From Chloroflexota bacterium (GTDB taxonomy: Bacteria; Chloroflexota; Limnocylindria; Limnocylindrales; CSP1-4), in assembly GCA_017881915.1 (NCBI GenBank), contig JADGQK010000006.1, positions 1 to 61,240 of the forward strand: DNA of 61,240 nucleotides. Direction: 5' to 3'. Position numbers and translations under genes: made by a program. Positions 26,977 to 35,283 of the stretch are shown here, piece after piece. How positions within the stretch are numbered: the first letter of the stretch is position 1; every line of letters starts with the position of its first letter. The notes beneath the pieces were generated by a model. The model was not told the DNA's origin, searched no databases, and was given only the letters and a program-made list of their open reading frames with translations.

Positions 26977-28104
26977 TCAGGTCGTCGCGAAGCGTTCGAG
27001 GCCGGCCATGGCTTTGGGTAGATCGACTCGGCCGAAGCCCAGGCGGACGTGGTTGCCGGGCTGGCCGAAAGTTGAGCCGGGCAGCAGCAGGACGCCTTCG
27101 GCCTCGACCAGCTCGGCCGCAAATCGGTCGGCGTCCCAGCCCGCGAAACGGCCGGCCAGGGTCAGTGCCGGGTAGCCCACCGAGCCGGCCCGCGGCCGAA
27201 CCCAGGTCATGACATCCGGATGCTCGGCCATGAACCGATCCAGGTAGGCCAGGTTGGTCGAGATGATCCGGTGCGAGCGTCGCAGGACCGCGCCGCGGGC
27301 GCGCAGGCCGATCAGGCTCAGGATCTCCGCGGGAGCAGACGGGCAGATCGTGGTGTAGTCCTTGAAGGCAGCGCAACGGTCGAGCAGGGCGCGGTCGTGG
27401 CTTGCCAGCCAGCCGATCCGGAGGCCCGCCATCGCGAAGGATTTCGACATCACCCCAAGGCTGATTCCCATGGGGAGCGCGTCGGCCCCGGCCGTCAGTC
27501 GATCCGCGTCGGCGTACTCGAGGAAGCGGTAGACCTCGTCCGCGAACAGGTGGATGCCCGCTTCGGTGCATAGCTCGATCAGCGCGCGCCACTCCGCCTG
27601 GCCGGGCAGCATCCCGGTTGGGTTGTGCGGCGCGTTGACCACGATCAAGCGGGTCCCGGCGCGCACCGCCGCCCGGATCCGGTCGACGTCGAGGGCCCAG
27701 CCATCCCCCTCGCGGAGCTCGTGCAGGGTGACTTCGGCTCCCGCCGCGCGGGCGACCTCGGACAGGCTCTGGTAACCCGGCCAGGTCACGATCGCGTGAT
27801 CGCCGGGCTCAACGACGACGTTCAGGAGGCAGAAGATCGCCTCCTCTGCGCCGGAGAAGACGAGCACCTCGTCCGGGCTGACCGTGTCGTAGAGCGCGGC
27901 GATCTCCGCCCGCAGGAGGGGATGCCCGCTCGACTCGGTGTAGCCCAGCCGCAGGCCTTGCCACAATCCGCGGGACTCGTCGTCGGCGAGCTCCAGGAGC
28001 TCAGCCATCGGGTAACCCTCGAGGTCGGACGCACACAGGAGGTGTCGAACGGCAAACTCCCACCTGGCGAAGTAGCGCTCGAGCTCGAAGTCCGCGATCT
28101 TCAT
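26977..28104 (-). CDS. PLP-dependent aminotransferase, class I/II
   Basis: A 375-residue fold-type I aminotransferase. It has the GYTESSGHPLLR entry segment, NAPHNPTGMLPG, ADEVYRF and the PLP lysine in GVMSKSFAMAGLRIGW, plus the C-terminal arginine in HVRLGFG. The amino donor cannot be fixed. It converges with the GcvT-like gene (29-base spacer) and follows the lipoprotein gene by 15 bases on the same strand. Confidence 0.88.
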   Translation of the reverse strand: MKIADFELERYFARWEFAVRHLLCASDLEGYPMAELLELADDESRGLWQGLRLGYTESSGHPLLRAEIAALYDTVSPDEVLVFSGAEEAIFCLLNVVVEPGDHAIVTWPGYQSLSEVARAAGAEVTLHELREGDGWALDVDRIRAAVRAGTRLIVVNAPHNPTGMLPGQAEWRALIELCTEAGIHLFADEVYRFLEYADADRLTAGADALPMGISLGVMSKSFAMAGLRIGWLASHDRALLDRCAAFKDYTTICPSAPAEILSLIGLRARGAVLRRSHRIISTNLAYLDRFMAEHPDVMTWVRPRAGSVGYPALTLAGRFAGWDADRFAAELVEAEGVLLLPGSTFGQPGNHVRLGFGRVDLPKAMAGLERFATT

Positions 28105-28119
28105 CCGGCTGAGACCCGG

Positions 28120-28839
28120 CTAGGTGATCGCGTGGAGGGTCGCCGTCAGGGCGAGGAATGTGGCCTGGTCCAGGCCGTTGCTCGTCGCCAGCCAGCTTGG
28201 CTTCTCGCCCTTGGCCACGACCAGGGCAAAACCACTCGTTGTCTGGACGAGGCTCCCGCTCAGATCGCCATATGGACCAGTGCCGGCCGGCGAGCCGCTC
28301 GGGACACAGCCGGAATCGTCGGCGCAGAACGAGCCTTCGTCGAGCTCGAACGTCGCACTGTCGGCCCTCCGCCGGAAGCTGATCGTGATGTGCCCGCCAC
28401 TGGCCAGGCGGTACGTGCCCGAGACGAGCGACCAGCCGGCAGGCAGGACGGCACAGTAGACGGGGAAGTTCACCGCCCCGGCGAACGACTCGTAGAAGTC
28501 CGGCGTGTCCTTGGCGCCCGAGCAGACGGACGCCGAGCTCGGGGCAGTCGGTGTGGGCCCGGTCGAGCCGGAAGGCGTCGGCTCAGCGCTCGGCTCCGTC
28601 GAATCGGTCGGGCTCGGTCCGCTCGAATCGGATGGGCTGGGCGGGACGGACGCAGAAGAAGTTGGTCCGACGCTTGGCCCCAGGCTCGGGCTCAGACTTG
28701 GGCCCAGGCTGGCCGGGCTCGCGTCCGACGGCGCGGCCGAGGAGGTGCCCAGGCCACAACCGGCCAGCACGAGCACCGCGGCGGCAAGGAACAGGGAGAG
28801 TCGAACGGTCCCGGCCGTCCGCGGGCGCATGGGCGTCAC
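28120..28839 (-). CDS. Secreted lipoprotein with long Ser/Pro linker, unknown function
   Basis: 239 residues. A signal peptide ends in the lipobox VLAGC, followed by about 75 residues rich in Ser, Pro, Thr and Gly with repeated short units (SLGPSLSPSLGPS), then a compact C-terminal domain of about 135 residues with several cysteines (FCADDSGC). The linker probably spans the cell envelope. GTG 28839 is chosen because a TACGCT box lies exactly 6 bases upstream; ATG 28830 is the alternative. No known domain is recognised. Confidence 0.75.
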   Translation of the reverse strand: MTPMRPRTAGTVRLSLFLAAAVLVLAGCGLGTSSAAPSDASPASLGPSLSPSLGPSVGPTSSASVPPSPSDSSGPSPTDSTEPSAEPTPSGSTGPTPTAPSSASVCSGAKDTPDFYESFAGAVNFPVYCAVLPAGWSLVSGTYRLASGGHITISFRRRADSATFELDEGSFCADDSGCVPSGSPAGTGPYGDLSGSLVQTTSGFALVVAKGEKPSWLATSNGLDQATFLALTATLHAIT

Positions 28840-28845
28840 CGGCCA

Positions 28846-28851
28846 AGCGTA
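28846..28851 (-). promoter_or_regulatory. -10-like box TACGCT for the Ser/Pro lipoprotein gene
   Basis: Minus-strand GCTACGCT is followed by 6 bases and GTG 28839. It supports the GTG start and a leaderless mRNA. Confidence 0.4.
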
Positions 28852-28904
28852 GCCGCAGCCGGTGACAGCGGTCAACGCTCCACTCCCGTGCCCCGCTCCT
28901 GTGC

Positions 28905-29669
28905 TCAGACCGCGGCGAGCGGCACCGAACGGCGGACGAAGGCCGGATCGACGCCGTAGACAAGCTGGATCCGCTCATCGGCCAGAACGTCGTCGGGCGG
29001 TCCGTCGGCCACGACCGCACCTTTGTCGATGAGGATCAGGCGCGGGAAGAAGTGGCCGGCGAGGCCAAGATCGTGGAGCACGGCCACAACCGTTGTTCCG
29101 TCACGCTCGTTCAGGTCGACCAGGAGGGCCATCGTCTCGACCTGGTGCCGGAGGTCCAAATGGACCGTTGGCTCGTCGAGGACCGTGACCGGCGCCGCCT
29201 GGGCGAGGGCCATCGCGATGAGCACGAGCTGCCGCTCGCCGAGGGACAGCTCGCGAACGTCACGACCGGCCAGCGCGCCGATGCCGACCCGCTCGATCGC
29301 AGCCGACACCGCCGCCCGGTCGGCCGCCCGCTGGCCCCGGAACGGGTCCTCGTGCGGCAACCGCCCCAGCCCGACGACTTCCTCGACGCGAGCCGCGAAC
29401 GGGAGAGCCGGCGCCTGGGGCACGACGGACAGCCGCCGCGCGATCGCCTGGCGATCGAGGCGCGCCAGCGCATCACCACCAAGGCGAACCGTGCCCACCC
29501 GCGGCCGGAGGGTGCCGTTCATCGCCCGCAGCAGGCTCGACTTGCCGGCCCCGTTCGGGCCGATGATCGCGACTCGTTCGCCGGGGTCGATCCGGAGGTT
29601 GATGTCCACCAGGACATCACGCGCCCGGTAAGCCGCCCAGACCCCTTCGAACTCGATCATCGCGGTCAC
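28905..29669 (-). CDS. btuD: Cobalamin/Fe-siderophore-type ABC transporter ATP-binding protein
   Basis: A 254-residue ABC ATPase with Walker A GPNGAGKSS, the Q-loop region VVPQAP, signature LSLGERQ, Walker B VTVLDEPT and the switch His in AVLHDLGLA. It energises the adjacent BtuC-like permease. The FecCD-type permease and a cobalamin riboswitch at the head of the operon point to vitamin B12 uptake. Its start overlaps the permease stop by 4 bases. Confidence 0.9.
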   Translation of the reverse strand: MTAMIEFEGVWAAYRARDVLVDINLRIDPGERVAIIGPNGAGKSSLLRAMNGTLRPRVGTVRLGGDALARLDRQAIARRLSVVPQAPALPFAARVEEVVGLGRLPHEDPFRGQRAADRAAVSAAIERVGIGALAGRDVRELSLGERQLVLIAMALAQAAPVTVLDEPTVHLDLRHQVETMALLVDLNERDGTTVVAVLHDLGLAGHFFPRLILIDKGAVVADGPPDDVLADERIQLVYGVDPAFVRRSVPLAAV

Positions 29670-30748
29670 AGCTCGTACGCCGATCGGGTCTGGCGCAGCA
29701 GGATCAGGAAGAACGGGGCCCCGATCACGGCCGTCACGACTCCCACCGGGATCTCGCCGAGCATCCGCGCCACGAGATCCGCGGCGACCATCAGGCTGGC
29801 GCCCAGCACGGCGCTCAGCGGCAGAACTCGGCGCGCATTCGGCCCGACCACGAGGCGGACGAGGTGGGGCACGACGAGGCCGACGAAGCCGACGAGGCCG
29901 GCGACCGACACGGCGGCTGCGGTCACGAGGGAGCCCAGGCCGAGCAGGATCACTCGTTCGCGGCGGACGTCAACGCCGAGGTTGGAGGCGGTCTCCTCGC
30001 CGAGCAGGAACCCGTTGAGGGCCCCGGCCCGGAGCATGATCAGCAGGCTGCCACCGAGGATCAGGGGCGCGGTGCCGGCGAGCTGTAGCCAGGAGCTCCC
30101 GTCGAAGCCGCCCAGCAGGAAGAAGAAGATCTGGCGGAGGTTCGAGCCGGACACGTACATCGTCAGGGCCAGGCCGGCCGCGAGGAGCGAGCCGACGGCA
30201 TAGCCCGTCAGGAGCAGACCGGTCAGCGGGGCCAGCGAACTCGTCCGGCTGAGCCGGTAGACGACGCCCACCGCGAGGAGGGCCCCGGCGAACGCAAACA
30301 CCTGGACGATCCCGAACTCGAAGAGGGCAATCCTGATCGGGATGAGGATCCCGATCGCGGCCCCGAGGGCAGCCCCTGACGCCGTCCCGAGCACGTACGG
30401 GTCGGCGAGGGGGTTCCGGAGCAGGCCCTGGAACGTAGCGCCGGCAACCGACAGGCCGACCCCCACGACCATCGCCGAGAGCACCCGCGGCAGGCGCAGC
30501 TCGAAGACGATCGTCTCGGTGGCCACCGACCAGTGGCTCCCGAGGTCGAGGCCCAACAGCCGGTGGGCCAGGATCGCCAGCGTGTCTCCGGGAGCGATCG
30601 CGACCGTTCCGAAGCCAACCCCGAGGACGAGCGTGACCACGAGCGCAGCAAGGCCTACGCCGAACAGCAGTCCCGGCCGGGACCGGGCGCGATCCAGCCG
30701 ACCCGCAGTCGCGAGTCGGATCCGTCCGGCCTCGGCCCGGGTTGCCAT
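29666..30748 (-). CDS. btuC: Cobalamin-type ABC transporter permease (FecCD family)
   Basis: A 360-residue polytopic permease of about ten helices. Typical FecCD/BtuC motifs are LRLPRVLSAMVVGVGLSVAGATFQGLLRNPLADPYVLG (positions near 80-120), the LLGG segment facing the ATPase, and GFVGLVVPHLVRLVVG near residue 280. It starts 5 bases after btuF. The riboswitch indicates B12 or another corrinoid as substrate. Confidence 0.92.
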   Translation of the reverse strand: MATRAEAGRIRLATAGRLDRARSRPGLLFGVGLAALVVTLVLGVGFGTVAIAPGDTLAILAHRLLGLDLGSHWSVATETIVFELRLPRVLSAMVVGVGLSVAGATFQGLLRNPLADPYVLGTASGAALGAAIGILIPIRIALFEFGIVQVFAFAGALLAVGVVYRLSRTSSLAPLTGLLLTGYAVGSLLAAGLALTMYVSGSNLRQIFFFLLGGFDGSSWLQLAGTAPLILGGSLLIMLRAGALNGFLLGEETASNLGVDVRRERVILLGLGSLVTAAAVSVAGLVGFVGLVVPHLVRLVVGPNARRVLPLSAVLGASLMVAADLVARMLGEIPVGVVTAVIGAPFFLILLRQTRSAYEL

Positions 30749-30753
30749 GCGGA

Positions 30754-31905
30754 TTACGGCGTCGCCGACCCGGACGGAAGGGCTGGCGGTGCTGCCGAGG
30801 GCGCCTGGGAAGCACCCGCTGGAGCGAGTGATGGCAGCACGAGATCGGGATGGATGGCCAGTGCCAGGAGGCGCAGACCATCCACGAGGCGCGGCCCGGG
30901 CCGGCTCACGATGAGGTCATCGATCGGCTCGATCGCGCCGTCCCTGACCGCCGTCATCGCGTTCCAGCCGGGTCGAGCGGCAACGATCGCCGCGGTCGTG
31001 CCATAGGCCGAGTCACCCAGCACGATCACCTGGGGGTCGGCCGCGACGAGCTTCTCGAGCGGAATGCTGAAGAGCGCCGGATCACCGGTGGTGATCGGGT
31101 CGCCACCGGCGTCGTCGATCTCCTGGGCCAGGAATGAATCGGGCGCCGGGCCATAGATGTCCTTCGTCGCGTCGAGCTCGTAGAACGTACGCGGGTGGGG
31201 CAGGCCGCTGGTCGCAGCCCTCACCGCGTCGATCCCAGCCTGCATCGAAGCCGTGAGCCGGCGGGCGTTCGCGCTGGCACCCACGGCATCCCCGATCAGG
31301 TTGATATCCGCCAGGACGCCGCCGATGTCCGGCGCGTAGACGACCAGGACGGGCACACCCAGGCTGCGCAGCTGGGTCACGGCCGCGGGCTTGTTGAAGC
31401 CGTTGCCGCCGGCGATCACGAGGTCCGCCCGCAGGCCGACGATCTTCTCGACGTCAACCGAGGAATACGTCGCGACGTGTGGCAGGCTCTTCACCTGGGC
31501 CGGGTAGTCGTCGAAGTCGCCGTCCGCGGCAACCCGATCGCCGGCCCCGATGGCATACAGGGTCTCCGTGGCGGCGGGAGTCAGCGAAACGATCCGGCGC
31601 GGCTCTGACTTGAGGGTGACCTGGTTGTGCTCGTCGTCGGTCAGCGCCAGGGGGAAGCTGGGGCCGGCGCTTGAGCTGACGACCGGGCTGGAGTTCGGCG
31701 CGACGCCGGCGGACGTCGATCCGCTCGGAGCCGCTGTGGCGGCCGGGTTCGCGGTCGGGCCAGGGCTGAACCCGGACGAGGCGCCGGTGCAGGCGCCGAC
31801 GACCAGTATCGTTGCGACGGCCAGCGCCCCGATCCGGGCGAGTGTCCGGCGACGAAGAACACGAGGCCCCTCGCCACGCATGGGAGGGGCAACGGACGGG
31901 TTCAC
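30754..31905 (-). CDS. btuF: Cobalamin-type ABC transporter substrate-binding lipoprotein
   Basis: 383 residues. A Tat/Sec-like N-terminus (LRRRTLARIG) leads into the lipobox VVGAC, a low-complexity linker, then a two-lobed periplasmic-binding fold with PRRIVSLTPAATETLYAIGAGDRVAA and VDVEKIVGLRADLVIA, characteristic of BtuF/FecB proteins. The C-terminus ends in a Pro/Ala/Ser tail. GTG 31905 is taken as start because it follows AAGGGTAGG directly after the riboswitch. It is first in btuF-btuC-btuD. Confidence 0.88.
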   Translation of the reverse strand: MNPSVAPPMRGEGPRVLRRRTLARIGALAVATILVVGACTGASSGFSPGPTANPAATAAPSGSTSAGVAPNSSPVVSSSAGPSFPLALTDDEHNQVTLKSEPRRIVSLTPAATETLYAIGAGDRVAADGDFDDYPAQVKSLPHVATYSSVDVEKIVGLRADLVIAGGNGFNKPAAVTQLRSLGVPVLVVYAPDIGGVLADINLIGDAVGASANARRLTASMQAGIDAVRAATSGLPHPRTFYELDATKDIYGPAPDSFLAQEIDDAGGDPITTGDPALFSIPLEKLVAADPQVIVLGDSAYGTTAAIVAARPGWNAMTAVRDGAIEPIDDLIVSRPGPRLVDGLRLLALAIHPDLVLPSLAPAGASQAPSAAPPALPSGSATP

Positions 31906-31935
31906 TGGATGCCTACCCTTTCTCTCGAAGGTTCG

Positions 31936-32070
31936 AGCACGAACCGAAGGGTCGGCGACCGGACTCGCGCGGTCGCTCCTGGGGAGGAGCGCCGCGACCA
32001 CCGTAGCGGGACTGTGCCGGGATCTCACCGGCTTCGCGACCCAGCGGTCTGGCGATGATGTTGGTTCCCT
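31936..32070 (-). ncRNA. Cobalamin riboswitch upstream of btuFCD
   Basis: Read on the minus strand, the conserved core GCCGGTGAGATCCCGGCACAG continues into TCCCGCTACGGTG, followed by a variable stem (GGTCGCGGCGCTCC...) and the B12-box-like GAGTCCGGTCGCC. The 5' GAACC (32063-32067) can pair with the 3' GGTTC as P1. Just downstream, GGTTCG-TGCT-CGAACC (31930-31945) and CTCGA-ACCT-TCGAG (31924-31937) are mutually exclusive hairpins next to the AAGGGTAGG ribosome site, so control is probably at translation. B12 binding should turn the transporter off. Confidence 0.88.
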
Positions 32071-32071
32071 G

Positions 32072-32077
32072 AGCCTA
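32072..32077 (-). promoter_or_regulatory. -10-like box TAGGCT for the B12 riboswitch transcript
   Basis: Minus-strand GCTAGGCT lies immediately before the AGGGAACC start of the riboswitch, the expected place for a -10 element. It matches the same TANNNT pattern seen elsewhere in the window. Confidence 0.5.
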
Positions 32078-32242
32078 GCAGACGACCCGCCGAATCGCAG
32101 GTGAGTCGCAGCTAAGCGTGGCCTGTGATCCTGCGAGTCCGCTTGGACCCAGAAGAGCCGCCCTTCGCTCAACGCCGCCGGCAGCGCCGCCGTCCAGCTT
32201 CGCCGTGCAACTCCGCCCTGGACTCCGCCGGAGGAGGTCCCG

Positions 32243-33007
32243 ATGGATTTTGGCGTTCGTTGGCGACGGGCGGTCGCCCTGCCCCTGCTTGCGATCGTGG
32301 TGGTGCTCGGACCGGGGGCGAGCCCAACGCGGGCCGCCTACCAGGCCAGCGCCGACTCGAACGTTTCGGCCTTTCGCAGCCCATGTGTCGGCTTCCAGGA
32401 CAGCCACCCCGCCCAGATGCTGGCGCTCGCCGTCAGCGGCCTCCGTTCACTCGGCTACGCGGTGGCGGGCTACTCCGGGGCGGCTTTCACCCGAAGCGCC
32501 GTGCTCAGCCGGACGGTCAGCGACTTCGGCTTCTACGTCCATTCCCATGGCGACAACTACTGGTACGCGCCGGACCAGCGACGCTACAACGGCTTCCGGG
32601 AAGACTCGGGCGACTGCAGCCAGGCGGTGATCTTCTCGCCCCAGATCGCCGCCGCCCGGGCCGGCCGCTTCACGAACCTCGTGGTCGTCTCCACGTGCCA
32701 CAATGCCGATCCCTCCACCACCCTCCCGGCCGCCTTCGGAATCAATCGAACCAAGGTCCAGGCCGGAGCCAGCCATTTCTTCCTGGGCTACCTCGGGATC
32801 GCCTACGACAACGACGAGCAGGCATTCGAGACCGCCTTCTGGTCGGCTCTCGAGCACGGCCGGAGTGTCGGCGCAGCGTTCGACCTCGGCCTGCTCCAGA
32901 ACTTCAGCCACTCGCTCGATGCCGACTGGTGGGGCACGTATGGCTGGTCCGGGCGAGCGGGGGCGGCAACGTTCTGTCCGCGCTGCAACGTGGCGGGCGG
33001 GCGATGA
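32243..33007 (+). CDS. Exported protein with clan CD (caspase/CHAT/gingipain-like) cysteine-peptidase pattern
   Basis: 254 residues, with a signal peptide of about 31 residues ending SPTRA-A. The core shows a hydrophobic strand ending in His102-Gly103 (FGFYVHSHGD), a second hydrophobic strand ending in Cys152 (NLVVVSTCHNAD) 50 residues later, then GASHFFLGYLGIAYDNDEQAFETAF and SALEHGRSVGAAFDLG. This order (HG, then Cys, then a GAxxxxGY segment and an Fxxxl..G.s...A helix) is the layout of clan CD peptidases and CHAT domains. Four other cysteines, including CPRC near the end, may form disulfides. No clear family name can be given; peptidase activity is inferred. A GGAGGAGG ribosome site precedes ATG 32243. 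It overlaps the next gene by 4 bases. Confidence 0.6.
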   Translation: MDFGVRWRRAVALPLLAIVVVLGPGASPTRAAYQASADSNVSAFRSPCVGFQDSHPAQMLALAVSGLRSLGYAVAGYSGAAFTRSAVLSRTVSDFGFYVHSHGDNYWYAPDQRRYNGFREDSGDCSQAVIFSPQIAAARAGRFTNLVVVSTCHNADPSTTLPAAFGINRTKVQAGASHFFLGYLGIAYDNDEQAFETAFWSALEHGRSVGAAFDLGLLQNFSHSLDADWWGTYGWSGRAGAATFCPRCNVAGGR

Positions 33008-33900
33008 ACCGCTCCGGCGATTCGCGACGTCGCGTCGCGCTGCTCTCCCTTGTCGCCCTGGGAGGTGGCTTGATGACCGTGGGGTTCAGCCGGTCGACGC
33101 CAGGTCTGGCAAGCACGGAGGTCCAGGGTCGCCTCGCTGCTTCCCACGTGGCGGCGACGGTCGTCGCCCTGTCTGCCGAGGTCGAGACCCATCTTGGGAT
33201 CCCGGCACCGGCCAGCCGATCGGTCGAACGAACGACGGACGCCCTCACGGGCCTCGTCCTGGACGAGGTCACAGATCTCGATGCCGGTGGCACGCCCACC
33301 GCGATCTCGCGCTTCGACCCGGGAGGCCAGCTCGTCTCATCGGTTCGACTTGGGTTCGTCGCATCGGCCGGCCCGTCGGTCTCGGCAGGAAGCGCGGCCA
33401 GGATCGCGAGCGGGATGCTGGCCGGCCTGCACATGGCGGCGCCCGGGAATGCGGCGGTCACGCCCCGGGCCGCCGGCGGGTGGCTGGTCCGCTGGGTGCG
33501 CCTCGTCGGGGCGATTCCCGTGCCGGGCGATGGCGTGGCGGTGCAGCTCGCGGGCGACGGATCGTTCCACGGAATCGTCCGGACCCAGCACGCGTTGGCG
33601 AAGATGCCTGCGGTGCTCATCGACCCGGCCCGGGTCCGGGTCCTGACCGGGGCACGACTCGACCGGTGGTTCACGGCCGACGTACGTGCAGATGCCTCGG
33701 TCTCCGCGCCGGCCCTCGCCTGGATCGCCCCGAACGAGACGTTCGGGGACGCGATCCCGGCTGGCGCAGGGGGCACGATCCGGCTGGCCTGGATCGTGCG
33801 GGTCACGACAAGCGGAGCCCTGGCCGAACGGCTGGCCGGCCTCGAGCTGGCGTTCGACGCCGGCGACGGAGCACCCCTCGGTGGGGACATCCTGGAGTGA
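33004..33900 (+). CDS. Exported PepSY/propeptide-like protein
   Basis: 298 residues with an N-terminal hydrophobic signal or anchor (LLSLVALGGGLMTVG). The middle and end resemble the FTP/PepSY propeptide fold of secreted metallopeptidases: GGWLVRWVRLVGAIPVPGDGVAVQLAGDG and a closing LAWIVRV...LAFDAGDGAPLGGDIL, the 'DA.tG..lG' ending. PepSY/FTP modules often inhibit or fold peptidases. It overlaps the preceding clan-CD-like gene (ATGA) and the following lipoprotein (GTGA), so all three should be made together. The family match is by eye. Confidence 0.55.
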   Translation: MNRSGDSRRRVALLSLVALGGGLMTVGFSRSTPGLASTEVQGRLAASHVAATVVALSAEVETHLGIPAPASRSVERTTDALTGLVLDEVTDLDAGGTPTAISRFDPGGQLVSSVRLGFVASAGPSVSAGSAARIASGMLAGLHMAAPGNAAVTPRAAGGWLVRWVRLVGAIPVPGDGVAVQLAGDGSFHGIVRTQHALAKMPAVLIDPARVRVLTGARLDRWFTADVRADASVSAPALAWIAPNETFGDAIPAGAGGTIRLAWIVRVTTSGALAERLAGLELAFDAGDGAPLGGDILE

Positions 33901-34874
33901 TCCGACCCAGCCTGCTCCTCGCGAGTCTCGCCCTCGTCGGCTGCACGGTTGTGCCGACCGTGCCGTCGCCGGGCGGGACCACCGCCCCCGAGCGCGCCGA
34001 TCGGATCGTCGCGCTCGTCGGTAACGTCGGGGCAATGAGCCTGGTGACCCCCGGCCCGGGCGGTAGCCTGCGGCCCCTGGACGAGGCGGGGCTGCCGCCT
34101 GATGCAGCCTGGTTGTCGAGCAGCGGCGGGCTGCTTCTGGCCACGACCCTGGCCGGCCGGATCGTGTTGGGTGCGACCGGCCCGGGCATCGGCAGTGCCG
34201 GCTCCCGCGGCGGGATCGCCTGGAGCGGCGCCCTGGGCGACCTTGGCGGCAACCATCCGGAACGGGCCTTCGGGTCGCTCGAGCCGGCGGCCGTGCCGGC
34301 GGCCGGCGGCAGGCCCACTACCCGCCGCGTCGCATTCGTCGAAGGCGATCCCGGCTCGGGTGCCGCCGCCCGGCTGATCGTCGAGACCCTGGCCGGGACC
34401 GAGGTCCGACCCATCGACCTGCCCCGAGCGGCCGAAAGCGCGCCCGCCTGGCTACCGGATGGCCGGATCGTGATCGTGGTCCGGGACCAGGCCGACCGGC
34501 CGATGGCGTTGCTGGCCGACCCGGCGAGTGGACGGCTGGCCTCAACCGGCCCGGGGACGCTCCGCTCGGTCGCGATCGGCGGTGCGGCCGTGGCCACGAT
34601 CGGAGCCGACGGGATCGTCCGGATCGGCCCGATCACGACCTGGCTCGGTGGTCAGCCGGGCGAACCCGTCACGGGCATCGGCGCAGACGAGCCGATCCTC
34701 CAGGCACAGCCCTCGGCTGAAGGCGACGAGCTCGCCCTGGTCGTCGCCGACCAGGCCGGGGATGCTGCGTCCATCCGGATCCTCGCGGGGACCGGCGGCT
34801 GGCACGAAACCGCCCGGTTCGGGCTCCCGCCTGGGGCGAACCGGGCGGTCGTGGGCTGGCTCGTGGGGCCCTGA
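33897..34874 (+). CDS. Lipoprotein with propeller-like repeats, unknown function
   Basis: 325 residues starting at GTG 33897. A short signal peptide ends in the lipobox ALVGC. The body is Gly/Ala-rich with repeated strand-turn segments (AWLSSSGGLLLATTLAG, APAWLPDGRIVIVVRD, AQPSAEGDELALVVAD) resembling TolB/WD40-type beta-propeller blades. No catalytic motif is visible. It is the last gene of the exported three-gene operon and could be a surface-tethered binding partner. Confidence 0.65.
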   Translation: MIRPSLLLASLALVGCTVVPTVPSPGGTTAPERADRIVALVGNVGAMSLVTPGPGGSLRPLDEAGLPPDAAWLSSSGGLLLATTLAGRIVLGATGPGIGSAGSRGGIAWSGALGDLGGNHPERAFGSLEPAAVPAAGGRPTTRRVAFVEGDPGSGAAARLIVETLAGTEVRPIDLPRAAESAPAWLPDGRIVIVVRDQADRPMALLADPASGRLASTGPGTLRSVAIGGAAVATIGADGIVRIGPITTWLGGQPGEPVTGIGADEPILQAQPSAEGDELALVVADQAGDAASIRILAGTGGWHETARFGLPPGANRAVVGWLVGP

Positions 34875-34891
34875 CGCGCCCGAGGGGCGCG
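34875..34891. terminator. GC-rich hairpin between convergent genes
   Basis: CGCGCCC-GAG-GGGCGCG forms a perfect 7-base-pair stem with a 3-base loop right after the lipoprotein stop and before the convergent SWIM gene end. There is no U-tract, so it is only a possible bidirectional terminator. Confidence 0.4.
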
Positions 34892-34900
34892 CCGCGCGGT

Positions 34901-35176
34901 TCAGGCGCTGACGGCCTGGCGCTCCCCGATCAGAACGGCCTCGGGTTCCTCGGGCACCATCGCGCCCAGGATCTTGTGAATCGTGAGCAGATGGACGCAG
35001 CTGCCCCAGCTCTCGAAATAGTGGCAGGTGCAGCGCCACACTCCGGCAGTCAGGCTCACCCGATGGGTGTCGTTGTCGCCACGGAACGTCAGCGAGAGCT
35101 CGTCGATCGAGACCCGATCGTGCTCGCGAGCGTAGCGATTTGCCTTTTCGACCTTGCCGATGAGCGAGCTGTGCAT
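34901..35176 (-). CDS. Small SWIM-type zinc-finger protein
   Basis: 91 residues. The centre carries WRCTCHYFESWGSCVHLL, the CxCx(n)CxH pattern of SWIM zinc fingers, which bind DNA or proteins. The N-terminal half (MHSSLIGKVEKANRYAREHDRV) is basic and helical. Start ATG 35176 has an AGGAG immediately upstream; longer readings are arginine-rich nonsense. The gene stands alone. Confidence 0.75.
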   Translation of the reverse strand: MHSSLIGKVEKANRYAREHDRVSIDELSLTFRGDNDTHRVSLTAGVWRCTCHYFESWGSCVHLLTIHKILGAMVPEEPEAVLIGERQAVSA

Positions 35177-35283
35177 GCTCCTGGACCTCCATCGCCCTGA
35201 CCTGGGCGCTGTCGAGGCCGCCGTCCGATCCTGCACGATCGACCGGTGATGGCGGTCGCTGGAGCGACCATACACCCGCCGGT

